A DNA stretch of 64,000 bases from an uncultured Eubacteriales bacterium. GTDB lineage: Bacteria > Bacillota > Clostridia > Christensenellales > Aristaeellaceae. Shown one piece after another: positions 15,235-24,464 of this stretch; position 1 is the stretch's first letter, and each line of letters opens with the position of its first letter. Under the pieces are notes generated by a model. That model searched no databases. It saw nothing but the letters and a program-made list of their open reading frames with translations, and was not told the origin of the DNA. The stretch covers positions 1-64,000 of the forward strand of contig CADBEB010000015.1 in the NCBI GenBank assembly GCA_902793605.1, in the 5' to 3' direction. Both the position numbers and the translations under genes were made by a program.

Positions 15235-16224
15235 ATGCTGAAATACACGGCCAGACGACTGGTATACAGCGTTATCATTCTTTTTTTCGTAATGTTCCTG
15301 ATCTATGTGCTGATGAGCTGCATGCCATCGGGCTATGTGGAGACGAAGGCGCGGGAACTGGCATCCCGCCCCGGCGCGACCAAGAGCTACGCCGAATGGC
15401 TGGATGACCTGAATGCCCAGTACGGCATGGACAAGGGCATCGTGGGCGGCTATTTCATCTGGCTCGGCAACGCGCTGAGGGGCAACTGGGGAGACAGCTG
15501 GGCCTGGACGATCCCGGTGACCCAGGAGTTCCACAACACGGTCTGGTACAGCTTTGCGCTTGGCCTGGCTGCATTTATCCTCGAGATCCTGATCGCGATC
15601 CCGCTGGGGATCACCGCCGCGAAGAAGCAGTACGGCTTCACGGATTATTTCACGACGGTCGTCGCGATGATCTGCATTTCACTGCCGACCTTCTTCCTGG
15701 CTACACTGCTGAAATATGTCTTTGCGATCAAACTCGGCTGGTTTGAACTGGCCGGGATGCAGAGCCGCAACTACATGAACCTCTCTGACTTCGGAAAAAT
15801 CCTGGATGTGGCGAAGCATTTCGTCCTGCCGCTGATCACGCTGGTGGTCATCAGCATCGGCGGACTGATGCGCTACACCCGTACTAATATGCTGGAAGTG
15901 CTGAACGCCGACTATATCCGCACGGCCCGCGCCAAGGGCGTACCGGAGAGAAAGGTGATCAACCATCACGCATTCCGCAACACCCTGATCCCGCTGGTGA
16001 CCATGCTGGGCGGGAGCCTGCCGGGCCTGTTCTCCGGCGCGCTGATCACGGAGACGCTGTTCTCGATCCGCGGGATCGGCTACGCCTCCTATACTTCGAT
16101 GACGCAGGCAGACATCCCGTTCATTATGTTCTATCTGTCGTTCCTGTCCGTGCTGACGCTGCTGGGGAACCTGATCTCCGACCTGCTGTACGCGGTGGTT
16201 GACCCCCGCGTACGCCTGAACTGA
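15235..16224 (+). CDS. oppB: Oligopeptide ABC transporter permease OppB
   Basis: 329 residues, standard size. It has a first helix LVYSVIILFFVMFLIYVLMSCMP, six helices in all, and the EAA loop YIRTARAKGVPERKVINHHAFRNTLIP. The PGLFSGALITETLFSIRGIGY stretch is typical of OppB/DppB. It forms the channel with the unusual OppC encoded next. The ribosome site ahead of the ATG at 15235 is weak (AGCAGG), which fits lower expression than the binding protein upstream. Confidence 0.95.
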   Translation: MLKYTARRLVYSVIILFFVMFLIYVLMSCMPSGYVETKARELASRPGATKSYAEWLDDLNAQYGMDKGIVGGYFIWLGNALRGNWGDSWAWTIPVTQEFHNTVWYSFALGLAAFILEILIAIPLGITAAKKQYGFTDYFTTVVAMICISLPTFFLATLLKYVFAIKLGWFELAGMQSRNYMNLSDFGKILDVAKHFVLPLITLVVISIGGLMRYTRTNMLEVLNADYIRTARAKGVPERKVINHHAFRNTLIPLVTMLGGSLPGLFSGALITETLFSIRGIGYASYTSMTQADIPFIMFYLSFLSVLTLLGNLISDLLYAVVDPRVRLN

Positions 16225-16236
16225 GGAGGTGCGGAG

Positions 16237-18297
16237 ATGAGCAATCAGAAAACAACTTCCTACAGCCTGAACGAAGTCCTGAAGGAAAGGGCCACCCAGG
16301 AGCAGCACCAGGACAGTCAGGGGGAGAAGACACTGGACGACCTGAGCCGGGTCAAGGTCCTGAGCCCCGGACGAAAGGTGTTCAAGCGGTTCATCCGCAA
16401 CCGGCTGGCGGTCTTCGGATCGATCCTGCTGATCACGATGTTCGTGTTCTCCTTCCTCGGCCCGCTGTTCTATCCTTACGGGCAGAAGCAGATCTTCTAC
16501 AAATACGACAAGCAGCACATCAACTACGCGATGGCGAAGAACAACACCGCGTACAACGGCTTTGAACTGGACGCCGGGGTGAAGGTGGAAAGCTCCGTTA
16601 ACAACGTCATGAACTCCCGGATCAAAAAGATGATCGCTGACGGCCGGGAGAGCGAGACCGTCTTCGGGGACACAGGCGCCTGGCAGATCGACCGGCTGAC
16701 GGACGACATCTGGCAGCTGTCGCAGGTCGACGCGCAGGAGGTATGCACCTATGGCGATACGACCGCCGAGATCGGCACCTACACGATGGTCGGGAAAAAG
16801 ATCGAATACAAATCCGTCCCGGTGGAGGGAATGGAGGACGCGATCAAAAAGGCGATCGCCGATTCGCCGGCGGGCGGCACGTTCGAGCTGAACGGAGTCA
16901 CCTACACCTATACCCGCGGGAAGGCCAAGAGCTTCCCGATCACCGCCTCGCTGCAGGGACTGAACTATACGGGCGAAGCCCTGGACGAAGGTTTCGGGGA
17001 AGCGGTGAAGGCGGCGGCCGAAAGCGGAAACGGCTTTGAATACGGCGGCGTAAAATACGCCATGAAGAAGGACGGAAAGGCCTGGAAGGTCTACGCGCTG
17101 GGCGAAGCGAAGCCCGCGAAGCTGTACAGCTGCCTGACCGTGGACACGATCTCGCCGGACATTAAGGTGACGACCGAGATGCGGATCGCCGCGATGAAGG
17201 CTGCCGCCGGCAGCGGGGAATACACCCTGGACGGGAAGACCTGCACCATAAGGAACGAGAACGGAGCCCTGATCGTCAGCGATGCCGAGGGGAACGAGCT
17301 GTTTGAGCTGACCCCCTTCTCCGTCCGCCGCTACAACGGCGACGACAACATGGATTACGAGCTGAAGAAGGCTGTGGCGGACAAGATCCGCGAAATGGCC
17401 ACGGCCGGGCAGAAGAACGGCAGCATGACCTATCCGCTGCCGATGCAGAACGAGAACGGCGAATACGCGTACGACGAGGAAGGAAAGCTGCGGTACGCGG
17501 ACGCAGACATGGCGATCAGCCAGCGGGATACCGGCGAATACGTCATCACCTGCGACCAGATCATCTACGTGATCGACATGTATGCTCCGGCCACCTCCGA
17601 GCACATCCTCGGCACGGACGGCGACGGATTTGACGTCATGAGCCGGATCATGTACGGCGGCCGGGTCTCCCTGATGGTCGGCTTCGTGGTCGTATTCCTG
17701 GAGACCTTCCTGGGCGTGGTGATGGGCGGCCTGGCCGGCTACTACGGCGGCTGGGTGGATATGCTGATCATGCGGCTGGTGGACATCTTCTACTGCCTGC
17801 CGTACCTGCCGATCATGATCATTCTGGGCGCCGCGATGGACGCGGTGCGGATGGATACCTACCTGCGGCTGATCATCATGATGGCCGCCCTGGGCATCAT
17901 GGGCTGGGCGAGCGTCGCGCGCCTGGTGCGCGGCCAGATCCTGATGCTGCGCGACCAGGAATTCATGGTGGCGACAGAGGCGACCGGCATCCGGGTCAAG
18001 GACCGGATCGCGCACCACCTGGTGCCGAACATCATGCCGCAGCTGATCGTCCAGGCAACGATGGGCATGGGCGGCGTGATCCTGATGGAATCGACCCTGA
18101 GCTTCCTGGGCCTGGGCGTCAAGCACCCGCTGGCCACCTGGGGAACGATCATCAACTCCGTTTCTTCGGCATCCGCTATGGCGCATTATGCCTTTATCTG
18201 GATCCCGGTCGGCATCCTGATCTGCGTGACGGTCATCGCGTTTAACTTTGTCGGCGACGGACTGCGCGACGCGTACGACCCGAAGGCCAAGCGCTGA
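16237..18297 (+). CDS. oppC: Oligopeptide ABC transporter permease OppC with large extracytoplasmic insertion
   Basis: 686 residues, about twice the usual 300-350. GGAGGTG precedes the ATG at 16237. Residues 46-75 give the first helix (FKRFIRNRLAVFGSILLI). The permease core resumes near residue 447 with EHILGTDGDGFDVMSRIMYGGRVSLMVG and ends with normal helices and the EAA loop VATEATGIRVKDRIAHHLVPN. Residues about 80-445, between helix 1 and helix 2, face outside the cell. They contain at least three weak repeats, each a helix rich in Ala/Lys followed by a GGTFELNGVTYTY-like beta hairpin (also GFEYGGVKYAM and EYTLDGKTCTI). The insert may dock the large binding protein or act as a second peptide-binding site. 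Confidence 0.9.
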   Translation: MSNQKTTSYSLNEVLKERATQEQHQDSQGEKTLDDLSRVKVLSPGRKVFKRFIRNRLAVFGSILLITMFVFSFLGPLFYPYGQKQIFYKYDKQHINYAMAKNNTAYNGFELDAGVKVESSVNNVMNSRIKKMIADGRESETVFGDTGAWQIDRLTDDIWQLSQVDAQEVCTYGDTTAEIGTYTMVGKKIEYKSVPVEGMEDAIKKAIADSPAGGTFELNGVTYTYTRGKAKSFPITASLQGLNYTGEALDEGFGEAVKAAAESGNGFEYGGVKYAMKKDGKAWKVYALGEAKPAKLYSCLTVDTISPDIKVTTEMRIAAMKAAAGSGEYTLDGKTCTIRNENGALIVSDAEGNELFELTPFSVRRYNGDDNMDYELKKAVADKIREMATAGQKNGSMTYPLPMQNENGEYAYDEEGKLRYADADMAISQRDTGEYVITCDQIIYVIDMYAPATSEHILGTDGDGFDVMSRIMYGGRVSLMVGFVVVFLETFLGVVMGGLAGYYGGWVDMLIMRLVDIFYCLPYLPIMIILGAAMDAVRMDTYLRLIIMMAALGIMGWASVARLVRGQILMLRDQEFMVATEATGIRVKDRIAHHLVPNIMPQLIVQATMGMGGVILMESTLSFLGLGVKHPLATWGTIINSVSSASAMAHYAFIWIPVGILICVTVIAFNFVGDGLRDAYDPKAKR

Positions 18298-18315
18298 CGG
18301 AAGGAGGAAGAGAAG

Positions 18316-19497
18316 ATGAAAGAAAAGAAAAAATCCTCCTATATCTCCGGACGGGAGTCCCGGAAGATCTCCCGGTTCAACCGGAAGGTGACCCGCAGGC
18401 TGGAAAAGGAACGGGCGGACGCGAACAAGGACGAAGCGCTTTACATCACCCGGATGAAGGATAACAACAACGTGGTGGAGTTCGACAACGTCTGCACCTA
18501 CTTCTTTACGGACGTCGGCGTGGTAAAGGCTGTGGATGGCATCACCTTCGAGGTGCCCGTCGGCAAGACGGTGGGCGTGGTCGGCGAGAGCGGCTGCGGC
18601 AAGTCCGTGACCAGCCTGAGCCTGATGCAGCTGCTCCAGCGGCCGAGCGGGCAGACGGTCGGCGGCGAGATCCGCTTCAACCGGATGGACGGCACGGCCT
18701 ACAACATCGTCAATACGCCGAACGCGATCATGGAAAAGATCCGCGGAAACCGCATCTCGATGATCTTTCAGGAGCCCATGACCGCGCTGAACCCGGTCTT
18801 CCGGATCGGCGAACAGGTGACGGAAGTGCTGGACCTGCACTATCCCGAGATGACCGGGGAAGAAAAGAAGGAACGCGTACTGAACATGCTGGAGCTTGTC
18901 GGCATCGCCAACAAGGAAGGCGTGTACGACATGTATCCCCATGAGCTGTCAGGCGGTATGAGGCAGCGCATCTGCATCGCGATCGCGCTGGCATGCAATC
19001 CCCAGCTGATCATCGCGGATGAGCCGACCACCGCGCTGGACGTGACGATCCAGGCCCAGATCCTGGACCTGCTGGAGAACCTGAAGGAAAAGCTGAACTC
19101 CTCGATCATGCTGATCACCCACGACCTGGGCGTGGTGGCCGGCATGGCGGATTACGTCGTGGTCATGTATGCCGGGCGCGTGGTGGAAAAGGGTACGACC
19201 GAGGATATCTTCCACCATCCGTCGCATCCCTACACGATCGGCCTGATGAACTCCAAGCCGGTGGTCGGGAAGAAGGTCGAGGAGCTGTACAACATCCCCG
19301 GCAACGTCCCGAACCCCGTGGAGATGCCGGACTACTGCTATTTCCGGGACCGGTGCGAGATGCACTGCGAAGGCTGCAGCGGCGCCTACCCACCGGAGAT
19401 CCGGATCAGCGATACCCATGTGGTCTCCTGCTACCGTTACATCGACAGCGGCACCGTGCTGGGCAATCCGAAATCTGTGAACGTGGAGGAGCTCTGA
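18316..19497 (+). CDS. oppD: Oligopeptide ABC transporter ATP-binding protein OppD
   Basis: 393 residues, ATG at 18316 with GGAGGAAGAG upstream. A basic N-terminal extension of about 55 residues (KEKKKSSYISGRESRKISRFNRK) precedes the ATPase core. Walker A GESGCGKS, signature [16 protein letters not shown], Walker [13 protein letters not shown] and H-loop ITHD are intact. The C-terminal domain has cysteines in DYCYFRDRCEMHCEGC. It is the ATPase partner of OppF encoded directly after it. Confidence 0.95.
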   Translation: MKEKKKSSYISGRESRKISRFNRKVTRRLEKERADANKDEALYITRMKDNNNVVEFDNVCTYFFTDVGVVKAVDGITFEVPVGKTVGVVGESGCGKSVTSLSLMQLLQRPSGQTVGGEIRFNRMDGTAYNIVNTPNAIMEKIRGNRISMIFQEPMTALNPVFRIGEQVTEVLDLHYPEMTGEEKKERVLNMLELVGIANKEGVYDMYPHELSGGMRQRICIAIALACNPQLIIADEPTTALDVTIQAQILDLLENLKEKLNSSIMLITHDLGVVAGMADYVVVMYAGRVVEKGTTEDIFHHPSHPYTIGLMNSKPVVGKKVEELYNIPGNVPNPVEMPDYCYFRDRCEMHCEGCSGAYPPEIRISDTHVVSCYRYIDSGTVLGNPKSVNVEEL

Positions 19498-19498
19498 C

Positions 19499-20590
19499 AT
19501 GGAAGAGATGAAAAAAGAACCCGCCGCGAACAGCGAATACGTGCTTGAGGTCAAAAACCTCGTAAAATGGTTCCCGATCAAGTCCGGCATCATCAAGAAG
19601 ACTGTCGGCAACGTGAAGGCTGTGGACGGGGTTTCCTTCAAAATCCGGCGCGGGGAGACCATGGGCCTGGTGGGCGAAAGCGGCTGCGGCAAATCCACCT
19701 GCGGGCGCACGATCCTGCGCCTGCTGGAAAAGACCTCCGGCGAAGTGCTGCTGGAGGGTGTGGACGTGTTCTCCCTGAGCAAGGAGGAACTGCGGAAGAT
19801 GCGCCCGCGGATGCAGATCGTCTTCCAGGACCCCTATTCCAGCCTGTCCCCGCGGCTGCCCATCGGTGAGATCATCGGCGAGGCGGTGCGGGAGCACCAT
19901 ATCGTACCCCCGGAAGAGTTTGACGACTACATCACCCGGGTCATGGAGGTCTGCGGCCTGCCGGAATACTACAAAGAGCGCTATCCCCATGAGTTTTCGG
20001 GCGGCCAGCGGCAGCGCATCTGCATCGCGCGGGCCCTGGCGCTGTCGCCGGACTTCATTGTCTGCGACGAGCCGGTCTCCGCGCTGGACGTATCGATCCA
20101 GGCGCAGATCATCAACCTCCTGCGGAAGCTGCAGAAGGATTTCGGGCTGACCTACCTGTTCATCTCCCACGACCTGTCGGTGGTGGAGCATATCTCCGAC
20201 ACGGTGGGCGTGATGTACCTGGGCAGCATGGTGGAATACGCGGAGACGGGAAAGATCTTCGCCAACCCGATGAACCCGTATACCAAGGCGCTGTTTTCCG
20301 CCATTCCGATCCCGGATCCCGCGGCGAAGATCAACCGTATCATCCTGGAGGGCAGCATTCCCAGCCCGGCCAATCCGCCTTCAGGCTGCAAGTTCCATAC
20401 CCGCTGCCGGGAATGCATGGAGGTCTGCCGATACGCCGTGCCGGAGTGGCTGGAGGCGGAGGAAGGTCACTTCTGCGCCTGCCACCTGTATGACGACGCG
20501 GAGGCGAAAGCCCGGGCTGAACAGGTGATGGCGGAGGCGAAGGCGAAAGAGAAGGAAGCTGCCGAAACGGCAAAGAAAGAGGCCGGCTGA
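19499..20590 (+). CDS. oppF: Oligopeptide ABC transporter ATP-binding protein OppF
   Basis: 363 residues, ATG one base after the oppD stop. Walker A GESGCGKST, signature [16 protein letters not shown], Walker [13 protein letters not shown] and H-loop ISHD are present. The C-terminal cysteine motif reads SGCKFHTRCRECMEVC. A highly charged Ala/Glu/Lys tail of about 30 residues (KARAEQVMAEAKAKEKEAAETAKKE) extends beyond the usual end and probably forms a coiled coil. It powers import together with OppD. Confidence 0.95.
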   Translation: MEEMKKEPAANSEYVLEVKNLVKWFPIKSGIIKKTVGNVKAVDGVSFKIRRGETMGLVGESGCGKSTCGRTILRLLEKTSGEVLLEGVDVFSLSKEELRKMRPRMQIVFQDPYSSLSPRLPIGEIIGEAVREHHIVPPEEFDDYITRVMEVCGLPEYYKERYPHEFSGGQRQRICIARALALSPDFIVCDEPVSALDVSIQAQIINLLRKLQKDFGLTYLFISHDLSVVEHISDTVGVMYLGSMVEYAETGKIFANPMNPYTKALFSAIPIPDPAAKINRIILEGSIPSPANPPSGCKFHTRCRECMEVCRYAVPEWLEAEEGHFCACHLYDDAEAKARAEQVMAEAKAKEKEAAETAKKEAG

Positions 20591-20591
20591 C

Positions 20592-20852
20592 GTGGGCAGG
20601 AAGAAACCGCGGGAGATCCCCGGGGACGACGGCGAGACCGTCGTCAACATGAACGTGGAAGGCATGCCCTGGTACGTTCCGAAGAAGCGGACGGCGGAGC
20701 AGGAAGGCGCAGAGCATTATCAGATGACCCGAGAGGAACTCCGCACCTACAAGTGGGCCGCAGTCAAGGCAGGACTTACGATCGTGCTGGTGTTCGGCAC
20801 GGTATTTGCCGCCTTCATCGCGTTCTGCGATTTCATCTGGTTCCGGAAATAA
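20592..20852 (+). CDS. Small single-span membrane protein at the end of the opp operon
   Basis: 86 residues, GTG start at 20592, one base after the oppF stop. The first 60 residues are soluble and charged. One membrane helix follows (about residues 59-81, AGLTIVLVFGTVFAAFIAFCDFIW), ending in FRK, which suggests a cytoplasmic N-terminus or a short inside tail. Tight coupling to oppF suggests a role with the transporter, perhaps in assembly or regulation; this is inference only. No family is recognised. Confidence 0.7.
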   Translation: MGRKKPREIPGDDGETVVNMNVEGMPWYVPKKRTAEQEGAEHYQMTREELRTYKWAAVKAGLTIVLVFGTVFAAFIAFCDFIWFRK

Positions 20853-20915
20853 GGAGAAACAGCCGCCGGGGAGAAAACCTTCCCGGCACAGACGACCAAG
20901 GTCAGGTGATCAGGG

Positions 20916-21515
20916 ATGAAGTTTTACATCGACTTTGACGACTGCCTGTGCGAGACCGGCAGGGCGTTTGCCGTGCTCGCCGCCGAACTGTTCGGGAAGC
21001 AGGTGCCCTACGAGGAGATGAAGCACTTTAATCTCCGGGATTCCTTTGACCTGACGGAGGCGCAGTATGCGGAGCTGCTGGGCCATGAGCCGGAGCTGCT
21101 CGCGGACCTGGAGGAGACGCCGGGGGCGTCGGAGGTGATCAGCGAATGGATCGGCAGCGGGCACGAGGTGTCGATCATCACCGGGCGCCCGTTCAGCACG
21201 TATGAAGCATCCCGCGCCTGGCTCGACCGGCACGGGCTCCGGGACGCCCGGCTGTACTACCTGGACAAGTACGGCAGGGGAAACGGGCAGACGGAAAGCC
21301 GTTTCATCCTCCGGCCCGACGACTACTTCCGGATGACCTTCGACTACGCGGTGGAGGATTCGCCGAATGCGTTCCGCTTTTTCGACCACCTGCCGAAACT
21401 GAAGGTGCTGGTCTTCGACCGGCCGTGGAACCGGCGGGCCGGGTTCCCGAACGACAACTACCGCCGATGCTTCAGCTGGAAGGAGATCCGTGAAAACGCG
21501 GGCGGGCCGGGATAA
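20916..21515 (+). CDS. HAD-superfamily 5'-nucleotidase-like hydrolase
   Basis: 199 residues, ATG at 20916 with a weak CAGGG site. HAD motifs are visible: motif I DFDDCLCET (nucleophile D7 and general acid D9), motif II IITGRP, and motif III VEDSPNAF. The later VFDRPWNR resembles the NT5C group of cytosolic deoxyribonucleotidases, as in the YqfW type. It probably dephosphorylates small phosphate esters in the cytoplasm; the substrate is not certain. It lies 63 bases after the opp operon and may be read through from it. Confidence 0.75.
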   Translation: MKFYIDFDDCLCETGRAFAVLAAELFGKQVPYEEMKHFNLRDSFDLTEAQYAELLGHEPELLADLEETPGASEVISEWIGSGHEVSIITGRPFSTYEASRAWLDRHGLRDARLYYLDKYGRGNGQTESRFILRPDDYFRMTFDYAVEDSPNAFRFFDHLPKLKVLVFDRPWNRRAGFPNDNYRRCFSWKEIRENAGGPG

Positions 21516-21569
21516 ACCGGCCGCTGCCGGGGACGGCGCGGAGGTTTCACGAAACCGCGTGATTTCCTG

Positions 21570-21598
21570 TTGTCAAGGGCTGAAAAAACCGGTATAAT
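21570..21598 (+). promoter_or_regulatory. Sigma-A promoter for frr
   Basis: TTGTCA (21570-21575), a 17-base spacer and a perfect TATAAT (21593-21598), 45 bases ahead of the frr start codon. Confidence 0.85.
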
Positions 21599-21642
21599 AG
21601 CGGCAGAATCTACGTCAGACCGAATCGAGGAGGGAAACATAC

Positions 21643-22200
21643 ATGTTACAGGATGTTTTGGATACCGCAAAAGAAAAAATGAAAAAATCCTGCGCGGTTT
21701 ATGAGCAGAACCTGATGGGCCTGCGGGCCGGCCGGGCGAATCCGCAGCTGCTGGACCGGATCCTGGTAGATTATTACGGGACGCCGACTCCCATCAACCA
21801 GATCGGCAATATCTCCTCCCCCGAACCGCGGCTGCTGGTGATCGCTCCGTGGGAAGCGAAGATGATCCCGCAGGTGGAGAAGGCCATCCAGAAGAGCGAC
21901 CTGGGGCTGAACCCCTCCAATGACGGCAAGATCATCCGCCTGGTGTTCCCGGAACTGAACGAGGAGCGCCGCAAGGAGCTGACCAAGGTAGCGTCCAAGG
22001 GCGCGGAGGAGACCAAGGTGGCGATCCGCTCCATCCGCCGCGACGCGATCGAGCAGATCAAGAAGCTGAAGAAGAACAGCGAGATCACCGAGGACGACCA
22101 GCGGGACGCGGAGGAGGATATGCAGAAGATCACGGACAAGGCCATTAAGGATGTTGACGAGATCTACACAAAAAAAGAAAAAGAGATCATGGAAGTCTGA
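21643..22200 (+). CDS. frr: Ribosome recycling factor
   Basis: 185 residues, the usual size, with GAGGAGGG ahead of the ATG at 21643. It splits post-termination ribosomes together with EF-G. Family features are clear: LRAGRANPQLLDRILVDYYGTPTPINQIGNIS near the start, then the long three-helix part ending in KKEKEIMEV. In most Firmicutes frr sits between pyrH and uppS. Here pyrH is absent upstream and uppS lies 3.4 kb downstream, after a cyclase/receptor pair. It has its own promoter and terminator. Confidence 0.97.
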   Translation: MLQDVLDTAKEKMKKSCAVYEQNLMGLRAGRANPQLLDRILVDYYGTPTPINQIGNISSPEPRLLVIAPWEAKMIPQVEKAIQKSDLGLNPSNDGKIIRLVFPELNEERRKELTKVASKGAEETKVAIRSIRRDAIEQIKKLKKNSEITEDDQRDAEEDMQKITDKAIKDVDEIYTKKEKEIMEV

Positions 22201-22218
22201 CAAGGTTCGGACGGCAGG

Positions 22219-22240
22219 ACCCGCCGCAAGGCGGGTTTTT
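22219..22240 (+). terminator. Rho-independent terminator after frr
   Basis: ACCCGCC-GCAA-GGCGGGT followed by TTTTT; a stable GNRA-type tetraloop closes the stem. Confidence 0.9.
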
Positions 22241-22263
22241 GCGTCAGGGAAGGAAGAATCAGG

Positions 22264-23076
22264 ATGCGCCTGTACATTGACACCTGCGTACTGCCCCGGT
22301 GCCGGCTGGAAACCGCGGCCGTCTACCGGGAACGGTTCGGGCCGGAGCTGGGGTTTGAGCTGCTGCCGATGTTCGATATTCCGGAGTGGGAGGAGAACCT
22401 GAAGCAGAACCTGTCCCTGTTCCAGGAGGGCCCGCTGACATTCCACGAGCCGGTCTGGGGCGTGGAGCACACCGCGCTGCCGGGCACCCCGGGCTGGCAG
22501 GAGAGCATGTATCACCTGCAGCTGACCCGGAAATACGCCGATCTCCTCCATCCTTCCTCGATGGTGGTGCACCTGAACAACTGCCCGGTGCCCGACGGGG
22601 AAAAGGGACGGATGCTGAAGATCGCCCTGGAGCGGCTGGAGGAACTGGGCGATCTGTTTCCGGATGTGCCGCTGCGGCTGGAGAATACCGGGACGGCGAC
22701 GGACAGGACGATCCTGCCGGACCAGGCAGAATTCACGGCGCTGTGCCTGGAGCGGGGATTTGACGTTCAGATCGACATCGGACACGCGAACGCAAACGGA
22801 TGGGATATCCCCCGGCTGCTGCACGACCTGAAGGACCGAATCCGCGGATACCACCTGCACAACAACGACGGGATCCACGACCAGCACCGGCGCCTGGGAG
22901 ACGGAACCGTTGATTACGACCGCCTGCTGCCCCTCATCCGCCGGGAGACGCCGGGGGCGGAAATCGTGATCGAATACACCCGGCCCGACCTCCACGGCGA
23001 GCCGCTGTGCGAGGATATTACAATGGTCCTGCGGTTCCTGCAGACAGAAACGGAAGAGAGGAAAGAGCCATGCTGA
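22264..23076 (+). CDS. Sugar phosphate isomerase/epimerase-like TIM-barrel protein
   Basis: 270 residues, ATG at 22264 with GGAAGGAAG upstream. It fits the xylose-isomerase-like TIM-barrel family (AP endonuclease 2 superfamily). The metal-site residues typical of that family can be seen: the Glu in RLENTG, IDIGHANANG, the His pair in YHLHNNDG with DQHRRLGDGTVDY, and a last Glu in IVIEYTRP. The substrate cannot be told from sequence. Its last 7 bases overlap the start of the cyclase gene, so the two are translationally coupled and may share a physiological role. Confidence 0.8.
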   Translation: MRLYIDTCVLPRCRLETAAVYRERFGPELGFELLPMFDIPEWEENLKQNLSLFQEGPLTFHEPVWGVEHTALPGTPGWQESMYHLQLTRKYADLLHPSSMVVHLNNCPVPDGEKGRMLKIALERLEELGDLFPDVPLRLENTGTATDRTILPDQAEFTALCLERGFDVQIDIGHANANGWDIPRLLHDLKDRIRGYHLHNNDGIHDQHRRLGDGTVDYDRLLPLIRRETPGAEIVIEYTRPDLHGEPLCEDITMVLRFLQTETEERKEPC

Positions 23077-24404
23077 GCGACCTGAGCATGCAGATGATCC
23101 ACTATGTTTTCGACAACATGGACGACGCCGTTTTCGTCACCGGAAAACAGGGGACGATCCGCTATGCCAACCCGGCAGCGAAGCAGATCATGAGCCTGCC
23201 CCCGGACTACGAATCCTCCATGAAGATCTGGAAAGCGATCCCGCTCGTGGAGGAGAACGACGAACTGATCCAGCTCTTCCTCGACGCGATCCAGACCGGC
23301 AAGGACCAGCACAGCACCGCCGTCACATTCCGGGACAACCAGGGAGGACTCCACCAGCTGCTGGTGCGGGTGAACTTCGTAAAGGCGGATAACGGTTTTT
23401 TCATCACCGTGATCAGCGATCTGACGGAGCTGATCCGGGTCACTTCCGCCTTTACGCGCTATACCTCGACACAGATCGCGGACTATGTGCTGAACCGGCC
23501 GGAGGGGGAAAAACAGGGAGGCACCATGCGCCGGACGACCATCCTGATGAGCGACCTGCGCGGGTTTTCCGCCATGTGCAAATCCATGGGCGCGAGCCGG
23601 CAGGTGACCATGCTCAACCATTACTTCGAGGTGATGGTCGGGATCATTGAACGGCACCACGGCACCGTGATCGAATTCCTCGGCGACGGGATCTTCGTGG
23701 TCTTCGGCGCGCCGCGGACGGACAGCCGGCACGCCGAGCATGCCGTCGCCTGCGCGCTGGAGATGCAGAACGCGATGGATGAGGTCAACGAATGGAACGC
23801 CGCGAACGGTTATCCTGCCCTGGAGATGGGCATCGGGATCAATTCCGGCAGGACGGTGACCGGCAACATCGGCTCCAGCGTCAAGATGAAGTACGGGTGC
23901 ATCGGTCCGGACGTTAACCTGGCCGGGAGAATCGAGGCGCAGACCGTGGGCGGGCAGGTGCTGATCTCCGAGAAAACCAAGAAGCTGCTCCGCCGGCCGG
24001 TCAGTATCCGCAGAACCCTGAACGTGACCCTCAAGGGGATCGGCGAGTCCGAAATGATCTATGACGTGATCGGACTCGGGGAAAAATACAGGCTGAAGCA
24101 GACGGAGAAAAGCCTGTGCTGGAAGGCTGTCGAACCGGCGGCCGAACGGGAGTTCCAGCTGCTGGACGAACACAAACGCATCCTGGACAACCGGTACAGC
24201 TGCCGGATCCATGCCGTTTCCGACGACTTCAGCCACGCGCGGATGCAGACGGACGCGGAGATCGCTGAGTTCAGCAACCTCATGATCGACGCGGGCGGCG
24301 AGGTCTATGCCAAGGTGGTCGGAAAGGAAGACGGGCTCTGGATCCTTTGCTTTACCCATACACCGGACGGAACCGGCTGGACAGCGGCGCTGACAGGCAA
24401 GTGA
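23070..24404 (+). CDS. PAS domain protein with class III nucleotide cyclase domain
   Basis: 444 residues; the ATG at 23070 overlaps the previous stop. Residues 8-125 are a PAS-type sensor (NMDDAVFVTGKQGTIRYANPAAKQIM). Residues about 152-335 are a class III adenylate/guanylate cyclase domain with both metal aspartates (D162 in SDLRGFS and D206 in LGDGIF) and the transition-state Asn/Arg (N283, R287 in NLAGR). A Gly (YGCIG) stands where adenylate cyclases usually have Asp or Thr, so cAMP is likely but not certain. The last 100 residues are an extra domain of unknown type. No membrane segment is seen. It is convergent with a dual cyclic-nucleotide-binding protein. Confidence 0.88.
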   Translation: MLSDLSMQMIHYVFDNMDDAVFVTGKQGTIRYANPAAKQIMSLPPDYESSMKIWKAIPLVEENDELIQLFLDAIQTGKDQHSTAVTFRDNQGGLHQLLVRVNFVKADNGFFITVISDLTELIRVTSAFTRYTSTQIADYVLNRPEGEKQGGTMRRTTILMSDLRGFSAMCKSMGASRQVTMLNHYFEVMVGIIERHHGTVIEFLGDGIFVVFGAPRTDSRHAEHAVACALEMQNAMDEVNEWNAANGYPALEMGIGINSGRTVTGNIGSSVKMKYGCIGPDVNLAGRIEAQTVGGQVLISEKTKKLLRRPVSIRRTLNVTLKGIGESEMIYDVIGLGEKYRLKQTEKSLCWKAVEPAAEREFQLLDEHKRILDNRYSCRIHAVSDDFSHARMQTDAEIAEFSNLMIDAGGEVYAKVVGKEDGLWILCFTHTPDGTGWTAALTGK

Positions 24405-24418
24405 AAAAGGACGACAGA

Positions 24419-24447
24419 AAAACGGCTGCCCCGCGGGGCAGCCGTTT
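24419..24447. terminator. Bidirectional terminator between cyclase and receptor genes
   Basis: AACGGCTGCCCC pairs perfectly with GGGGCAGCCGTT, with A-rich bases on the left and TTT on the right, so it can stop both convergent transcripts. Confidence 0.9.
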
Positions 24448-24464
24448 AATCATCTGAAAGGCGA

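Noticed and set aside
15679..18942. 1087-codon open frame on the minus strand
   Set aside because: It lies antisense across OppB, OppC and OppD, which have clear family motifs. Its His/Asp/Val-rich translation is the usual shadow of GC-rich codons.
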